From assembly GCF_000374125.1 (NCBI RefSeq), contig NZ_KB893625.1:1045161-1109160 (forward strand): DNA of 64,000 bases. Reading direction: 5' to 3'. The position numbers were made by a program, and so were the translations under genes. The stretch is from Niabella aurantiaca DSM 17617. Lineage in GTDB: Bacteria > Bacteroidota > Bacteroidia > Chitinophagales > Chitinophagaceae. Below the pieces are notes generated by a model. The model was not told the origin of the DNA. It worked only from the letters and a program-made list of their open reading frames with translations, and did no database searches. This document shows, one piece after another, positions 32,987 through 41,087 of this stretch; position 1 is the stretch's first letter; each line of letters begins with the position of its first letter.

Positions 32987-33646
32987 ATGAACAGAAGAGA
33001 AGCGCTGGCATCCGTTTCGGTCTTACTGGGTGGCGCCCTGGTAGGTGCCGAAGTGTTTTTAGCAGGCTGTAAAAGCACAACGGGAAGCAGCAACCTGTTT
33101 GCCGCAGAAGATCTTGCCCTGCTGGATGAGATCGGTGAAGCCATTATCCCGGCCACACCCGGTGCCGGAGGTGCAAAAGCCGCCGGGATCAGCGCATTCA
33201 TGCAAACCATCGTGACGGATTGTTATACGGAAATGGAACAGCAGACCTTTAAAGAAGGCATTGCAACACTAACGGAAGCCTGCCGGCAGCAATATAAAAC
33301 AACATTCAGCAACCTGCCGCAAACGGAGAAGGCTGCATTTCTTACCGCCCTGTACGCAGAGGCCAAGGCCTTTGCTGCCACCGATGCCTATAAAAGAGCG
33401 AAGGAGGTATTTGATCAACAGCAGGAGGAAGCCGTAAAAGCGGCGGCCGCCCGGAATGATTTCGGCGCCCGTTATCTAAAAGCCCGTTATCCGCCGCACT
33501 ATTTCATAATGATGCGGCAACTGACACTTTGGGGCTATTTTAGTTCGGAAACCGGCATGACGAAAGCCTTGCGTTATGTGGAAACACCGGGCCGCTATGA
33601 TGGCGCTTATCCTTATAAGAAGGGCGATAAGGTATGGGCAATGTAA
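32987..33646 (+). CDS. Gluconate 2-dehydrogenase subunit 3 family protein
   Basis: 219 residues. The start MNRREALASVSVLLGGALVG is a Tat-like twin-Arg signal followed by a hydrophobic stretch and FLAGC, possibly a lipobox. Family motifs: LLDEIGEAIIPATPGAGGAK, FMQTIVTDCYTEMEQQTF, and the distal HYFIMMRQLTLWGYFSSE. Such small subunits bind the GMC flavoprotein and guide its export. Directly after the GMC gene, so one operon. Confidence 0.9.
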   Translation: MNRREALASVSVLLGGALVGAEVFLAGCKSTTGSSNLFAAEDLALLDEIGEAIIPATPGAGGAKAAGISAFMQTIVTDCYTEMEQQTFKEGIATLTEACRQQYKTTFSNLPQTEKAAFLTALYAEAKAFAATDAYKRAKEVFDQQQEEAVKAAAARNDFGARYLKARYPPHYFIMMRQLTLWGYFSSETGMTKALRYVETPGRYDGAYPYKKGDKVWAM

Positions 33647-33853
33647 CTGCAGCTGCCAAAGAGCTCCCGAAATACAAAGAATACACGGATACACAAAGGT
33701 TTTAAATCGCGAACGGGTCTTTTTGAAAACCATCGGGGCCGTAAGAATCGTTAAGCCGCATTCTAAATGCATCTTCTTTGGTTAACGTTTTAGCGGTCAT
33801 TGGTTGCCACTATAAATCTCCTGCTTTGCGCCTTCGCAGCAGAAGAGGAACGG

Positions 33854-34291
33854 CTATACCCGTCTATTATCCGCCTTCCAGTTCCGGATCCGCTGTTTGA
33901 TTTCCAGGGAGGGCAGTCCTTCTTTCAATGTGCTTTCGATCAGGGGTTGCAGCTCTTCATCCGACGCAAACCGCAGCGCCGCTATCTGGGAAAAGGATAA
34001 TTGGCGTTCCAGGGATTCAAAATTTTCTCCCGTCAGGAAAAAATACCGATGCCGCATCTCCAGCACCACGATGCGGTTCTGAAGCGTAAGCGCGTAGTGC
34101 TGGCGCAGCATATAGGAAAGCCAGGTGATTACCAGCACCAGGATGGCCATAAAGATCCAGACGCTCTTTAGTGGAGGATCATGAAAGATCTGGTAAACCG
34201 CTGCGATCTCTAACAAGAGCAATACCGAGTAAAAAATAAAGTGATGTGGCACATAATAGCGTACGTGGTGATCGAAGTTTTGAACAGCCAT
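33854..34291 (-). CDS. DUF6526-like two-helix membrane protein
   Basis: 145 residues. Start QNFDHHVRYYVPHHFIFYSV, then two membrane segments (about residues 18-36 and 45-63) and a soluble tail with LQNRIVVLEMRHRYFFLTG and LSFSQIAALRFASDEELQPL. This is the pattern of a conserved Bacteroidota family of unknown role. Monocistronic; 33647-33853 before it holds nothing recognisable. Confidence 0.75.
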   Translation of the reverse strand: MAVQNFDHHVRYYVPHHFIFYSVLLLLEIAAVYQIFHDPPLKSVWIFMAILVLVITWLSYMLRQHYALTLQNRIVVLEMRHRYFFLTGENFESLERQLSFSQIAALRFASDEELQPLIESTLKEGLPSLEIKQRIRNWKADNRRV

Positions 34292-34398
34292 GATCTTTAA
34301 AATTTGCTGTTAAGTTAACGGAAATTGCCCGGAGGGGGTGAAAATGGTACGAAGGAAAATTTTAACGTTTTCGGTTCCCTTTTTTAGAGCAACGTTCT

Positions 34399-34428
34399 TA
34401 TCTTTGTTCTGTAATAAAAATAATTACA
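34399..34428 (+). promoter_or_regulatory. Promoter and Rrf2 operator
   Basis: A perfect -7 box TATCTTTG (34399-34406) is followed by the palindrome TGTAAT-N7-ATTACA (34410-34428), three bases before the ATG of the Rrf2 gene. The palindrome would cover the transcription start, so the product can shut its own gene. The same palindrome with the same spacing precedes the next gene. Confidence 0.65.
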
Positions 34429-34430
34429 GA

Positions 34431-34835
34431 ATGATCAACGGGCGTTTTGCAACGGTAATCCATATATTAACCCTGCTGGGCCGGGAGGAGGGGGAGCTGA
34501 GTTCTTCTTACATAGCGGGCAGCATCAATATCAACCCGGTACTGGTGCGCAAGGAGATCAGTATTTTACGGGAAGCGGGATTCGTTACTACCCTGGAGGG
34601 GAAGAATGGGGGAAGTCGCCTGGCGGTGGCGCCTTCAAAGATCCGGTTATCGGATCTCTACAAGGTCGTTTATAATGAAGGGCTGTTTGCCCATTCCCGG
34701 AATCTGCCCAATCAGCATTGCGCGGTAGGAAAGCGCATCAGTGCCATTATGGAGGGGTTAAATACGGAGGCAGAACAGGCCTTGCTGAAACGGTTCCATG
34801 CCATTACGATCAAAGACCTGCTGGACCGGGTCTGA
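34431..34835 (+). CDS. Rrf2 family regulator (YwnA-like)
   Basis: 134 residues from the ATG at 34431, which fits the family start (NGRFATVIHILTLLGREEGE). Winged helix: SSSYIAGSININPVLVRKEI then SILREAGFVTTLEGKNGGSR. The three-Cys iron-sulfur cluster site of IscR/NsrR is absent; a single Cys remains in NQHCAVG, as in YwnA-type members thought to sense thiol or oxidative stress. A matching operator before the downstream oxidoreductase suggests that it regulates both genes. In Bacillus, ywnA and ywnB form a similar pair. Confidence 0.88.
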   Translation: MINGRFATVIHILTLLGREEGELSSSYIAGSININPVLVRKEISILREAGFVTTLEGKNGGSRLAVAPSKIRLSDLYKVVYNEGLFAHSRNLPNQHCAVGKRISAIMEGLNTEAEQALLKRFHAITIKDLLDRV

Positions 34836-34852
34836 TTTTTTTTGACCTGAAC

Positions 34853-34871
34853 TGTAATAATAAATAGTACA
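34853..34871 (+). promoter_or_regulatory. Second Rrf2-type operator
   Basis: TGTAAT-N7-AGTACA, the same half-sites and spacing as 34410-34428 with one changed base, 22 bases before the ATG of the NAD(P)-binding gene. Confidence 0.55.
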
Positions 34872-34893
34872 ATTAAAAATAAAAAGTAAAAAA

Positions 34894-35544
34894 ATGAAAA
34901 TTGCAATTATCGGAGCTACCGGATTTGTAGGCAGTGCGCTTGTAAAGGAAGCTCTTGAAAGGGGGCATGTAGTAACTGCCCTGGCGAGGGATACGGCTAA
35001 GATCGGCGGCCTGACGGGACGCCTGACCTTGAAGAATGTGGATGTGGCAGATGAAGCGGCGCTGGCAGCAGCTTTAAAAGGGAATGATGTTGTGATCAGT
35101 GCCTTCAATGCCGGCTGGTCGAACCCCGATCTCTATACGGATTTCCTGGCAGGGTCCCGTCATATAGAGGCCGCTGTTGAAGGAGCGGGAACGCTGCGGC
35201 TGATCGTTATTGGTGGTGCCGGCAGTCTGTTTATCGATGGAAAGCAGCTGGTGGACAGCCCGGATTTTCCGCAGGAGTATAAAGCCGGCGCCACGGCGGC
35301 AAGGGATTATATGGAACGTCTGAAGACAAACCAGCTGCTGGAGTGGGCCTTTTTCAGTCCGGCCATCGAAATGCATCCGGGAATCCGGACCGGGCGCACC
35401 GGTCAGTTCCGGCTGGGTACCGATGCACCAGTTTTTGATGCCGGCGGAAAAAGCAGCTTGTCTGTGGAAGACCTTGCCGTGGCCGTGCTGAATGAGGCAG
35501 AACATCCGGTACATATACGGCAACGTTTCACTGCGGGGTATTGA
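34894..35544 (+). CDS. NAD(P)-binding oxidoreductase (YwnB-like)
   Basis: 216 residues. Rossmann start MKIAIIGATGFVGSALVKEA, then DVADEAALAAALKGNDVVIS and RLIVIGGAGSLFIDGKQLV, where the GGAGSL motif is typical of the YwnB/YhfK-like atypical SDR group. These bind NAD(P) and flavin-like ligands; the reaction is unknown. Preceded by an Rrf2-type operator and divided from the regulator gene by 58 bases, so probably induced when that regulator is released. Confidence 0.85.
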   Translation: MKIAIIGATGFVGSALVKEALERGHVVTALARDTAKIGGLTGRLTLKNVDVADEAALAAALKGNDVVISAFNAGWSNPDLYTDFLAGSRHIEAAVEGAGTLRLIVIGGAGSLFIDGKQLVDSPDFPQEYKAGATAARDYMERLKTNQLLEWAFFSPAIEMHPGIRTGRTGQFRLGTDAPVFDAGGKSSLSVEDLAVAVLNEAEHPVHIRQRFTAGY

Positions 35545-35648
35545 TGCCCCGGAAGGGTATTGGCAACGCTGCCCGGTCGTTGGGACAGCGTTTTTTTTAT
35601 TTGTAGAAATTCAGCGGGTGATCAGTAATTTTGGAGTAAATGCCAGAG

Positions 35649-36746
35649 ATGAAAAGATTATTGCTGTTTGCCGGATTTTTGTTGGCCGTTCTGAATGTGT
35701 CAGGACAGGATTCTGTCCGGGTAAAGACCCTGATGATGGAAGGCATCCGCCTGCATGACCAGGGTCGATACGCAGATGCGATAAAAAAATATGATGAGGT
35801 GCTGACCGCAGACCCGGCAAATATTGTAGCCCGGTATGAAAAGGCTTATTCGCTGATGGCATCAAAAAAGTATGAAGAGGCCATTGCACTGAGCCGGGAG
35901 ATCATTGAGAACAAGCAGGCCGATACCCGTATGGTCGGCAACGCATACAGCACCTGGGGGTCTGCGCTGGATGAACAGGGCGAACATAAGAAGGCGCTGA
36001 AAATTTACAATGAGGGGATCAAAAGAGTGCCTGCCTACAATATGCTCAATTATAATAAGGCGATCACCTATTTGCGGATGAACGACACGGATGCGGGCAT
36101 TCTGGAGCTGGAAGAATCGATCTCAAAAAATCCAGGCCATCGATCTTCTCATTTTATGCTGGGCAGGGTGATGCTGCTGAAGAGTAATAAAATTGCCGCC
36201 CTGCTGCCTTATATGACCTATCTGCTGCTGGACAATAAAACGAAGCGGGCGGAAGATGCATTGGGGGTCGTACGCGGATTGGTGGAGGGAGGTGTAAAAA
36301 AAACGGATTCGGGTAGTTATCACATTCCGGTCTCATTGGGTGCATTGAAAAAGACGGGGAAGAAGCCGTCAGCGGATACCGATTTTGAATCGATGGAGTT
36401 ATTATTCGAACTTGGGGCGGCAACTGCTTTTTCAAAAACAAAGGATATGTTGCCGGCTGACCGCTTTGCAAGCCGGCTGGTGTCCTTTATCGGGCAGCTG
36501 GCCGCTCAAAAGGGACATAACGGTTTCTATGGGAAATTTTACCTGCCGTTCTTCAACGGATTGCACGAGCAGCAACTTGCTGAAAGTTTTGCGCATCATA
36601 TTTTTTCCCCTTCCGGTAATGTGATGAATGAGGTCTGGATCCAGGACCACCGGCAGCAGATGGAGCGGCTTGGGGCATGGACGCAGGCATATCACTGGCC
36701 GGGTTCGGGGGTTTACAATAGCACAGATGTAAACGCAGCTAACTGA
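35649..36746 (+). CDS. Tetratricopeptide repeat protein, secreted
   Basis: 365 residues from the ATG at 35649 (an ATG nine bases earlier is possible). Signal peptide MKRLLLFAGFLLAVLNVSGQ. At least four TPR units: ADAIKKYDEVLTADPANIVA, EEAIALSREIIENK, KKALKIYNEGIKRVPAYNML, GILELEESISKNPGHRSSHF. The C-terminal half (from about residue 210) is not TPR and has no family I know. It probably acts as a periplasmic scaffold. It is followed by a short CTGA-type repeat (36785-36826). Confidence 0.75.
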   Translation: MKRLLLFAGFLLAVLNVSGQDSVRVKTLMMEGIRLHDQGRYADAIKKYDEVLTADPANIVARYEKAYSLMASKKYEEAIALSREIIENKQADTRMVGNAYSTWGSALDEQGEHKKALKIYNEGIKRVPAYNMLNYNKAITYLRMNDTDAGILELEESISKNPGHRSSHFMLGRVMLLKSNKIAALLPYMTYLLLDNKTKRAEDALGVVRGLVEGGVKKTDSGSYHIPVSLGALKKTGKKPSADTDFESMELLFELGAATAFSKTKDMLPADRFASRLVSFIGQLAAQKGHNGFYGKFYLPFFNGLHEQQLAESFAHHIFSPSGNVMNEVWIQDHRQQMERLGAWTQAYHWPGSGVYNSTDVNAAN

Positions 36747-36784
36747 TTGCAGGTAATTTCACTCTCAATGTTCGAATCCCAATT

Positions 36785-36826
36785 CTGATAGCCTGAAGGC
36801 TGAAAACTGATCGCTGATAGCTAAAG
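36785..36826 (+). repeat. Short GCTGA-type intergenic repeat
   Basis: Contains CTGATAGCCTGAAGGCTGAA and GATCGCTGATAGCTA, the same CTGA-rich word set that appears in frame inside the GT9 gene at 25397-25438. The remainder of 36747-37041 has no gene. Confidence 0.4.
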
Positions 36827-37041
36827 GAGGATTGCAGGTTGAAGTTCCATGCCAGATCCGGATCCTGAGCGTATAAGAAGAGGAGATCCCGCCTGGAAGG
36901 TTGAACCTCGAACAACAATAGGCGGCCAGCTACAGGTTTTAGCCAAAGATCGCACGCGTTTACTGCGGGAAATGCACCGGTTTTGCACAGCTCCCCGGGG
37001 ACCGATTTCGGAGATGCTCCGATTATTGCTATCTTGCATCC

Positions 37042-37866
37042 ATGCAGCAATATTTAGATTTATTACAACATATTTTAAATGAGGGAGTTGAGAAGACGGA
37101 TCGTACCGGTACCGGCACCATCAGCACGTTTGGGTACCAGATGCGTTTTGACCTGCAAAAGGGGTTTCCTGTTGTGACCACAAAAAAGCTTCACCTGAAA
37201 AGTATCATTTATGAGTTGCTTTGGTTTTTAAAGGGAGATACCAATGTCCGGTATCTGAAAGAGCACGGTGTGCGGATCTGGGATGAGTGGGCGGATGCGA
37301 ACGGGGATCTCGGTCCGGTATATGGTAAGCAATGGCGGAGCTGGGAGGGAAAAGACGGACGGGTGGTCGATCAGATTACCGACCTGATCCGGCAGATCAA
37401 AAAGAGCCCGGACAGCCGCCGTCTGATCGTTAGCGCCTGGAATGTGGGCGAGCTTCCGGAAATGGCGCTGATGCCCTGCCATACGTTGTTCCAGTTTTAT
37501 GTAGCGGTTCCCAAAGATGTGGATGGGAAACCGGGAAAACCGCGTCTGAGCTGCCAGCTATACCAGCGCTCGGCAGATGTGTTCCTGGGTGTGCCTTTTA
37601 ATATTGCATCCTATGCCTTGTTGACCATGATGATCGCACAGGTATGCGACCTGGAGCCGGGTGAATTCGTCCATAGCTTTGGTGATGTACACATTTACAG
37701 CAATCACCTGGAGCAGGTAAAGCTGCAATTGTCGCGTACGCCCTTTCCGTTGCCGCAAATGAAGATCAATCCGGCCGTAAAAGATATTTTTAATTTTTCA
37801 TTTGAGGATTTTGAGCTGGTCAATTACCAGGCACATCCGGGGATCAAGGGGGTGGTTGCGGTGTAA
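37042..37866 (+). CDS. thyA: Thymidylate synthase
   Basis: 274 residues, the normal size. Conserved blocks: [53 protein letters not shown] with the nucleophilic Cys, [19 protein letters not shown], and the folate/dUMP site [11 protein letters not shown]. It makes dTMP from dUMP with methylene-tetrahydrofolate, which becomes dihydrofolate; folA, which recycles it, lies 425 bases downstream. A four-helix-bundle gene sits between the two. Confidence 0.97.
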   Translation: MQQYLDLLQHILNEGVEKTDRTGTGTISTFGYQMRFDLQKGFPVVTTKKLHLKSIIYELLWFLKGDTNVRYLKEHGVRIWDEWADANGDLGPVYGKQWRSWEGKDGRVVDQITDLIRQIKKSPDSRRLIVSAWNVGELPEMALMPCHTLFQFYVAVPKDVDGKPGKPRLSCQLYQRSADVFLGVPFNIASYALLTMMIAQVCDLEPGEFVHSFGDVHIYSNHLEQVKLQLSRTPFPLPQMKINPAVKDIFNFSFEDFELVNYQAHPGIKGVVAV

Positions 37867-37896
37867 ATGATAAATGTAAAGCATAAAAGTTAACCT

Positions 37897-38253
37897 ATGA
37901 AAGAAACGCGAAAATATGATCTGGAAGATCGGCTGGTTTATTTTGCAATTCTTGCGCTGAATGTTTGCGACATTCTGCGGTCAACAAAAACAGGAAATAA
38001 TCTGGAACATCAGTTGTCAAAAAGCGGTACCGCGCCGGCATCGATGTACGGAGAAGTTCAGGCCGCAAAATCGCCGGCAGATTTTATTCATAAAATGAAA
38101 TGTGCACTCAAAGAACTTCGGGAAACAAGGATCAATCTTAGAATTATAAGCGAAAAGCATGAGTCGGTGACCATTGCACTGCAGGAATGTAATGAATTAA
38201 TTACGATTTTTGCAGCAAGTGTGTCTGCCGCCGGGAAGAATAGGGATCGATAG
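37897..38253 (+). CDS. Four-helix-bundle protein (23S rRNA intervening-sequence protein family)
   Basis: 118 residues, all helical: YDLEDRLVYFAILALNVCDI, EHQLSKSGTAPASMYGEVQA, DFIHKMKCALKELRETRINL, ALQECNELITIFAAS. This is the S23/IVP-like family, first seen inside 23S rRNA intervening sequences and very common in Bacteroidota with no settled role. The gene is bounded by a 9-bp inverted repeat AAATGTAAA (37872-37880) and TTTACATTT (38255-38263), and is placed between thyA and folA like an insertion. Confidence 0.85.
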   Translation: MKETRKYDLEDRLVYFAILALNVCDILRSTKTGNNLEHQLSKSGTAPASMYGEVQAAKSPADFIHKMKCALKELRETRINLRIISEKHESVTIALQECNELITIFAASVSAAGKNRDR

Positions 38254-38290
38254 TTTTACATTTTAAATTCATTATTCAATATTTTATATT

Positions 38291-38782
38291 ATGCTCATTT
38301 CTTTAGTAGCTGCCGCATCAAATAATAACGTTATTGGTAAAGACAACAAACTGTTGTGGTCGTTGCCGAACGATATGAAGCATTTTAAAAACGTAACCTG
38401 GGGCATGCCGGTAGTGATGGGGCGCAAAACCTTCGAATCTTTTAAACAGCCGCTGGCCGGCCGGAAGAATATTGTCCTCAGCACTAATAAAAACCTGAAG
38501 ATCGATAACGCCATCGTCGCCCGCAGCCTGAAGGATGTGGAACTGCTGGTAAAAGAAATGGATGTAAAGGAGCTGATGGTGATCGGGGGCGGGGAGATCT
38601 ATAAATTATACCTGCCGAAAGCCGACCGCATCTATCTGACCCGCGTGGATACAGCACTGGAAGGGGATGCCTTTTTTCCCGTTTTTGATCAGGATGCCTG
38701 GACGTTGACAAGTAAGCAGGAATACAAAGCAGATGAAAAGCATGTATTCGATTATACCTTCGAGCTTTGGGAGCGCAGGTAA
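38291..38782 (+). CDS. folA: Dihydrofolate reductase
   Basis: 163 residues. Motifs: ISLVAAASNNNVIGKDNKLL, WSLPNDMKHFKNVTWGMPVV with the catalytic Asp, MGRKTFESF, and VIGGGEIYKLYLPKADRIYL. It reduces dihydrofolate to tetrahydrofolate with NADPH, closing the cycle opened by ThyA upstream. Same strand as thyA, with the four-helix-bundle gene between. Normal length. Confidence 0.96.
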   Translation: MLISLVAAASNNNVIGKDNKLLWSLPNDMKHFKNVTWGMPVVMGRKTFESFKQPLAGRKNIVLSTNKNLKIDNAIVARSLKDVELLVKEMDVKELMVIGGGEIYKLYLPKADRIYLTRVDTALEGDAFFPVFDQDAWTLTSKQEYKADEKHVFDYTFELWERR

Positions 38783-38784
38783 AT

Positions 38785-38914
38785 GCAGAATATTGAATAA
38801 CCAGTATCCAATGTAAAAGTTAAAAGCACTCGTGTAATGTACGTTCCGGCTTATTCGGAGAACGGATTAAATATTTTACACTTTTACATTTTAAATTTTA
38901 TATTTTACATTCCC
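38785..38914. repeat. Intergenic palindromic repeat, AATGTAAAAG/CTTTTACATT type
   Basis: Perfect 10-bp inverted repeat AATGTAAAAG (38810-38819) and CTTTTACATT (38881-38890) around a centre with TAATGTACGTTCCGG (38835-38849). No credible gene inside. The same inverted-repeat word flanks the four-helix-bundle gene at 37872-38263 and an empty site at 55730-55808. On RNA it would form a long hairpin just before the methyltransferase start. Confidence 0.65.
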
Positions 38915-39715
38915 ATGGTATATTCTCCTTTAGTTGCCGCTTCAAAATATTTTAAATATTATATCCACGCCTCCAACAGCAAGGGACATGGCATGCATTC
39001 ACCGTTTGTGTTTGAATTCATCACCAAGGTGATGAATGATTTTATACATTATCCCGATTATGATAAAATAGAAGGACTCCGGAAAAAACTTTTAAAGGAT
39101 CCTGATGTAATCACGGTAGAAGACCTGGGCGCGGGTTCGTCAAAGACCCGGTCCAATGTCCGGAAAGTGGCTTCGATCGCTAAAAATGCAGCTAAGCCTG
39201 CAAAATACGGGCAGCTCATGTACCGCATGATACACCATTACGGCGCCAGGAACATCCTGGAAATGGGCAGTTCCCTGGGGCTTACCACCTCCTATCTGGC
39301 GGCTGCTGATCCGCAGGCCCGGGTGATCACCCTGGAGGGGGCCTCCGCTGTGGCTGCACGTGCACGCAAACATTTTGCTGTTTTGGGACTGGAGAATATT
39401 ACGCTGGTAGAAGGAGATTTTGACGATACCCTTCCTGCAGTACTGGAAAGGATGCCGAAGATCGATTTTGCCTTTATTGACGGCAATCACCGCCAGGAGC
39501 CTACAGAACGTTATTTCAATCAACTGCTGCCGCATATCCATAATGACACCTTGCTGGTATTTGACGATATTCACTGGAGCCGGGGAATGGAAGCTGCCTG
39601 GAAGCATATTGTGGCTCATGAAGCCGTAACCTGTGATATCGATCTTTTTTATATCGGCATTGTGAGCTTCCGGAAAGCATTTAAGGAAAAACAGGGGTTC
39701 ACCGTCCGGTTTTAG
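38915..39715 (+). CDS. Class I SAM-dependent methyltransferase (O-methyltransferase-like)
   Basis: 266 residues from the ATG at 38915, just after the repeat; the longer frame runs through the repeat and is unlikely. SAM-binding fold: NILEMGSSLGLTTSYLAAAD (glycine-rich loop), ARVITLEGASAVAARARKHF, VEGDFDDTLPAVLE, IDFAFIDGNHRQEPTERYF and LLVFDDIHWSRGMEAAW. It resembles class I O-methyltransferases; the acceptor is unknown. The stop overlaps the convergent TMEM175-like gene by four bases. Confidence 0.85.
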   Translation: MVYSPLVAASKYFKYYIHASNSKGHGMHSPFVFEFITKVMNDFIHYPDYDKIEGLRKKLLKDPDVITVEDLGAGSSKTRSNVRKVASIAKNAAKPAKYGQLMYRMIHHYGARNILEMGSSLGLTTSYLAAADPQARVITLEGASAVAARARKHFAVLGLENITLVEGDFDDTLPAVLERMPKIDFAFIDGNHRQEPTERYFNQLLPHIHNDTLLVFDDIHWSRGMEAAWKHIVAHEAVTCDIDLFYIGIVSFRKAFKEKQGFTVRF

Positions 39716-40302
39716 ATTTCCCGGTCGTCGCTGTAAAATTTCTCGATCCGCTTATCGGGAATGAACCAGATGATCGCAACAATGGAATACAGGACTATGC
39801 CGATCCAGGTGGAAATAAAGCTGGCGCTGATGCCCGCAATATACAATATGCCCGATAGCTTTCCCTTTGAGTCGGCACCTACGGCCTGCGCCAGCTTACA
39901 ATCCGGCCCGCCCGCTTTGATGAGCTCCTTCTGAAGGATCAGGTAGGCAACGGCAGCCATTGCCAGCACAACACCATATACAGCAACGGGCAGCGGTTGC
40001 GTATAATTTTTATCCATCCAGGCGGTGGTGAAAGGAAAGAGCGAAAGCCAGAACAGCAGGTTCAGGTTTTTCCACAATACGGCACCGTTTATCTTGTCAA
40101 CCATGTGGAACATATGATGATGGTTGTTCCAGTAGATGCCTACATAAATAAAGCTCAGCACATAACTCAGAAAAGTGGGAAGCAGCTCCAGCAGGGAGTG
40201 CAATGTGTATCCGTCTTCGGGTGGGCGCAGCTCCAGCACCATAATGGTAATGATGATGGCCAGTACGCCATCGCTGAACGCTTCAAGTCTTGATTTGGTC
40301 AT
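39712..40302 (-). CDS. TMEM175/DUF1211 family membrane protein
   Basis: 196 residues from the ATG at 40302, where the family start RLEAFSDGVLAIIITIMVLE begins. The (R)xxxFSDGVxAIxIT signature in the first helix marks TMEM175-type proteins, tetrameric potassium-selective channels in bacteria. Six hydrophobic segments are visible, and the second half is a single, shorter repeat. Probably an inner-membrane potassium channel. Confidence 0.9.
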   Translation of the reverse strand: MTKSRLEAFSDGVLAIIITIMVLELRPPEDGYTLHSLLELLPTFLSYVLSFIYVGIYWNNHHHMFHMVDKINGAVLWKNLNLLFWLSLFPFTTAWMDKNYTQPLPVAVYGVVLAMAAVAYLILQKELIKAGGPDCKLAQAVGADSKGKLSGILYIAGISASFISTWIGIVLYSIVAIIWFIPDKRIEKFYSDDREI

Positions 40303-40466
40303 ATAGGTATGAAATAAAGCGGCCGTACCCAAAGTCTCTATTTTGCCATGCCATGCCGTTCCGATCGCGATTTTGACATCTAAAAACAGTTACTCATCAA
40401 TAGGTACTGAAACAAGTTCAGAACGACAATCCGTTGTAAAGCGACTTTTGATACGGCCGCTTCCGG

Positions 40467-40964
40467 TTAATTTAATGCAGCCAGAGCCGCTTCATAATCG
40501 GGTTCCGTGGTAATTTCGGGTACCTGCTCCGTGTACACGACTTCACCATTGGCATTGGCTACGATCACGGCACGACTGAGCAGGCCTTTCATTGGAGAAT
40601 CGGCAAAAGTTACACCGTAATCATCGCCGAAATGCCCCCTGAAGTCAGACAGGGTCTCCACATTACTGATCCCTTCTGCGGCGCAAAAGCGGTTCAGCGC
40701 AAATGGAAGGTCCTTCGAAATATTGAGCACCACGGTATTGTCGAGCGCCGCTGCTTTTTCATTAAATTTTCTTACAGAGGCAGCGCACACTCCTGTATCG
40801 ACACTGGGGAAGATATTCAGCACGACCTTTTTGCCGGCGTAATCGGCCAGTTTTTTCTCCGCCAGACCCGCATTCACCAATGTAAAGTCTTTCAGTTTAC
40901 TTCCTTTTCCGGGAAGGGTTCCTACGGTTGTAACCGGGTTCGCCTTTAACATAATTTCAGCCAT
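40467..40964 (-). CDS. tpx: Thiol peroxidase
   Basis: 165 residues, normal for Tpx. Motifs: LPGKGSKLKDFTLVNAGLAE, LNIFPSVDTGVCAASVRKFN with the peroxidatic Cys, FCAAEGISNVETLSDFRGHF with the resolving Cys, and FADSPMKGLLSRAVIVANAN. It reduces hydroperoxides using thioredoxin, in the cytoplasm or periplasm; no signal peptide is present. Divergent from the transhydrogenase operon with a short shared promoter region (40965-41087). Confidence 0.95.
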   Translation of the reverse strand: MAEIMLKANPVTTVGTLPGKGSKLKDFTLVNAGLAEKKLADYAGKKVVLNIFPSVDTGVCAASVRKFNEKAAALDNTVVLNISKDLPFALNRFCAAEGISNVETLSDFRGHFGDDYGVTFADSPMKGLLSRAVIVANANGEVVYTEQVPEITTEPDYEAALAALN

Positions 40965-41087
40965 AGTATAAAATTTATTTTTTAATTTTTATTGTCACTC
41001 CCTACAAAGAAAGCAAATTTATCCGGAACCGGAACGGGTATGTTTTTTACGATTAAAATGCTTAACTTACCTGTTATAACCCTGGTT

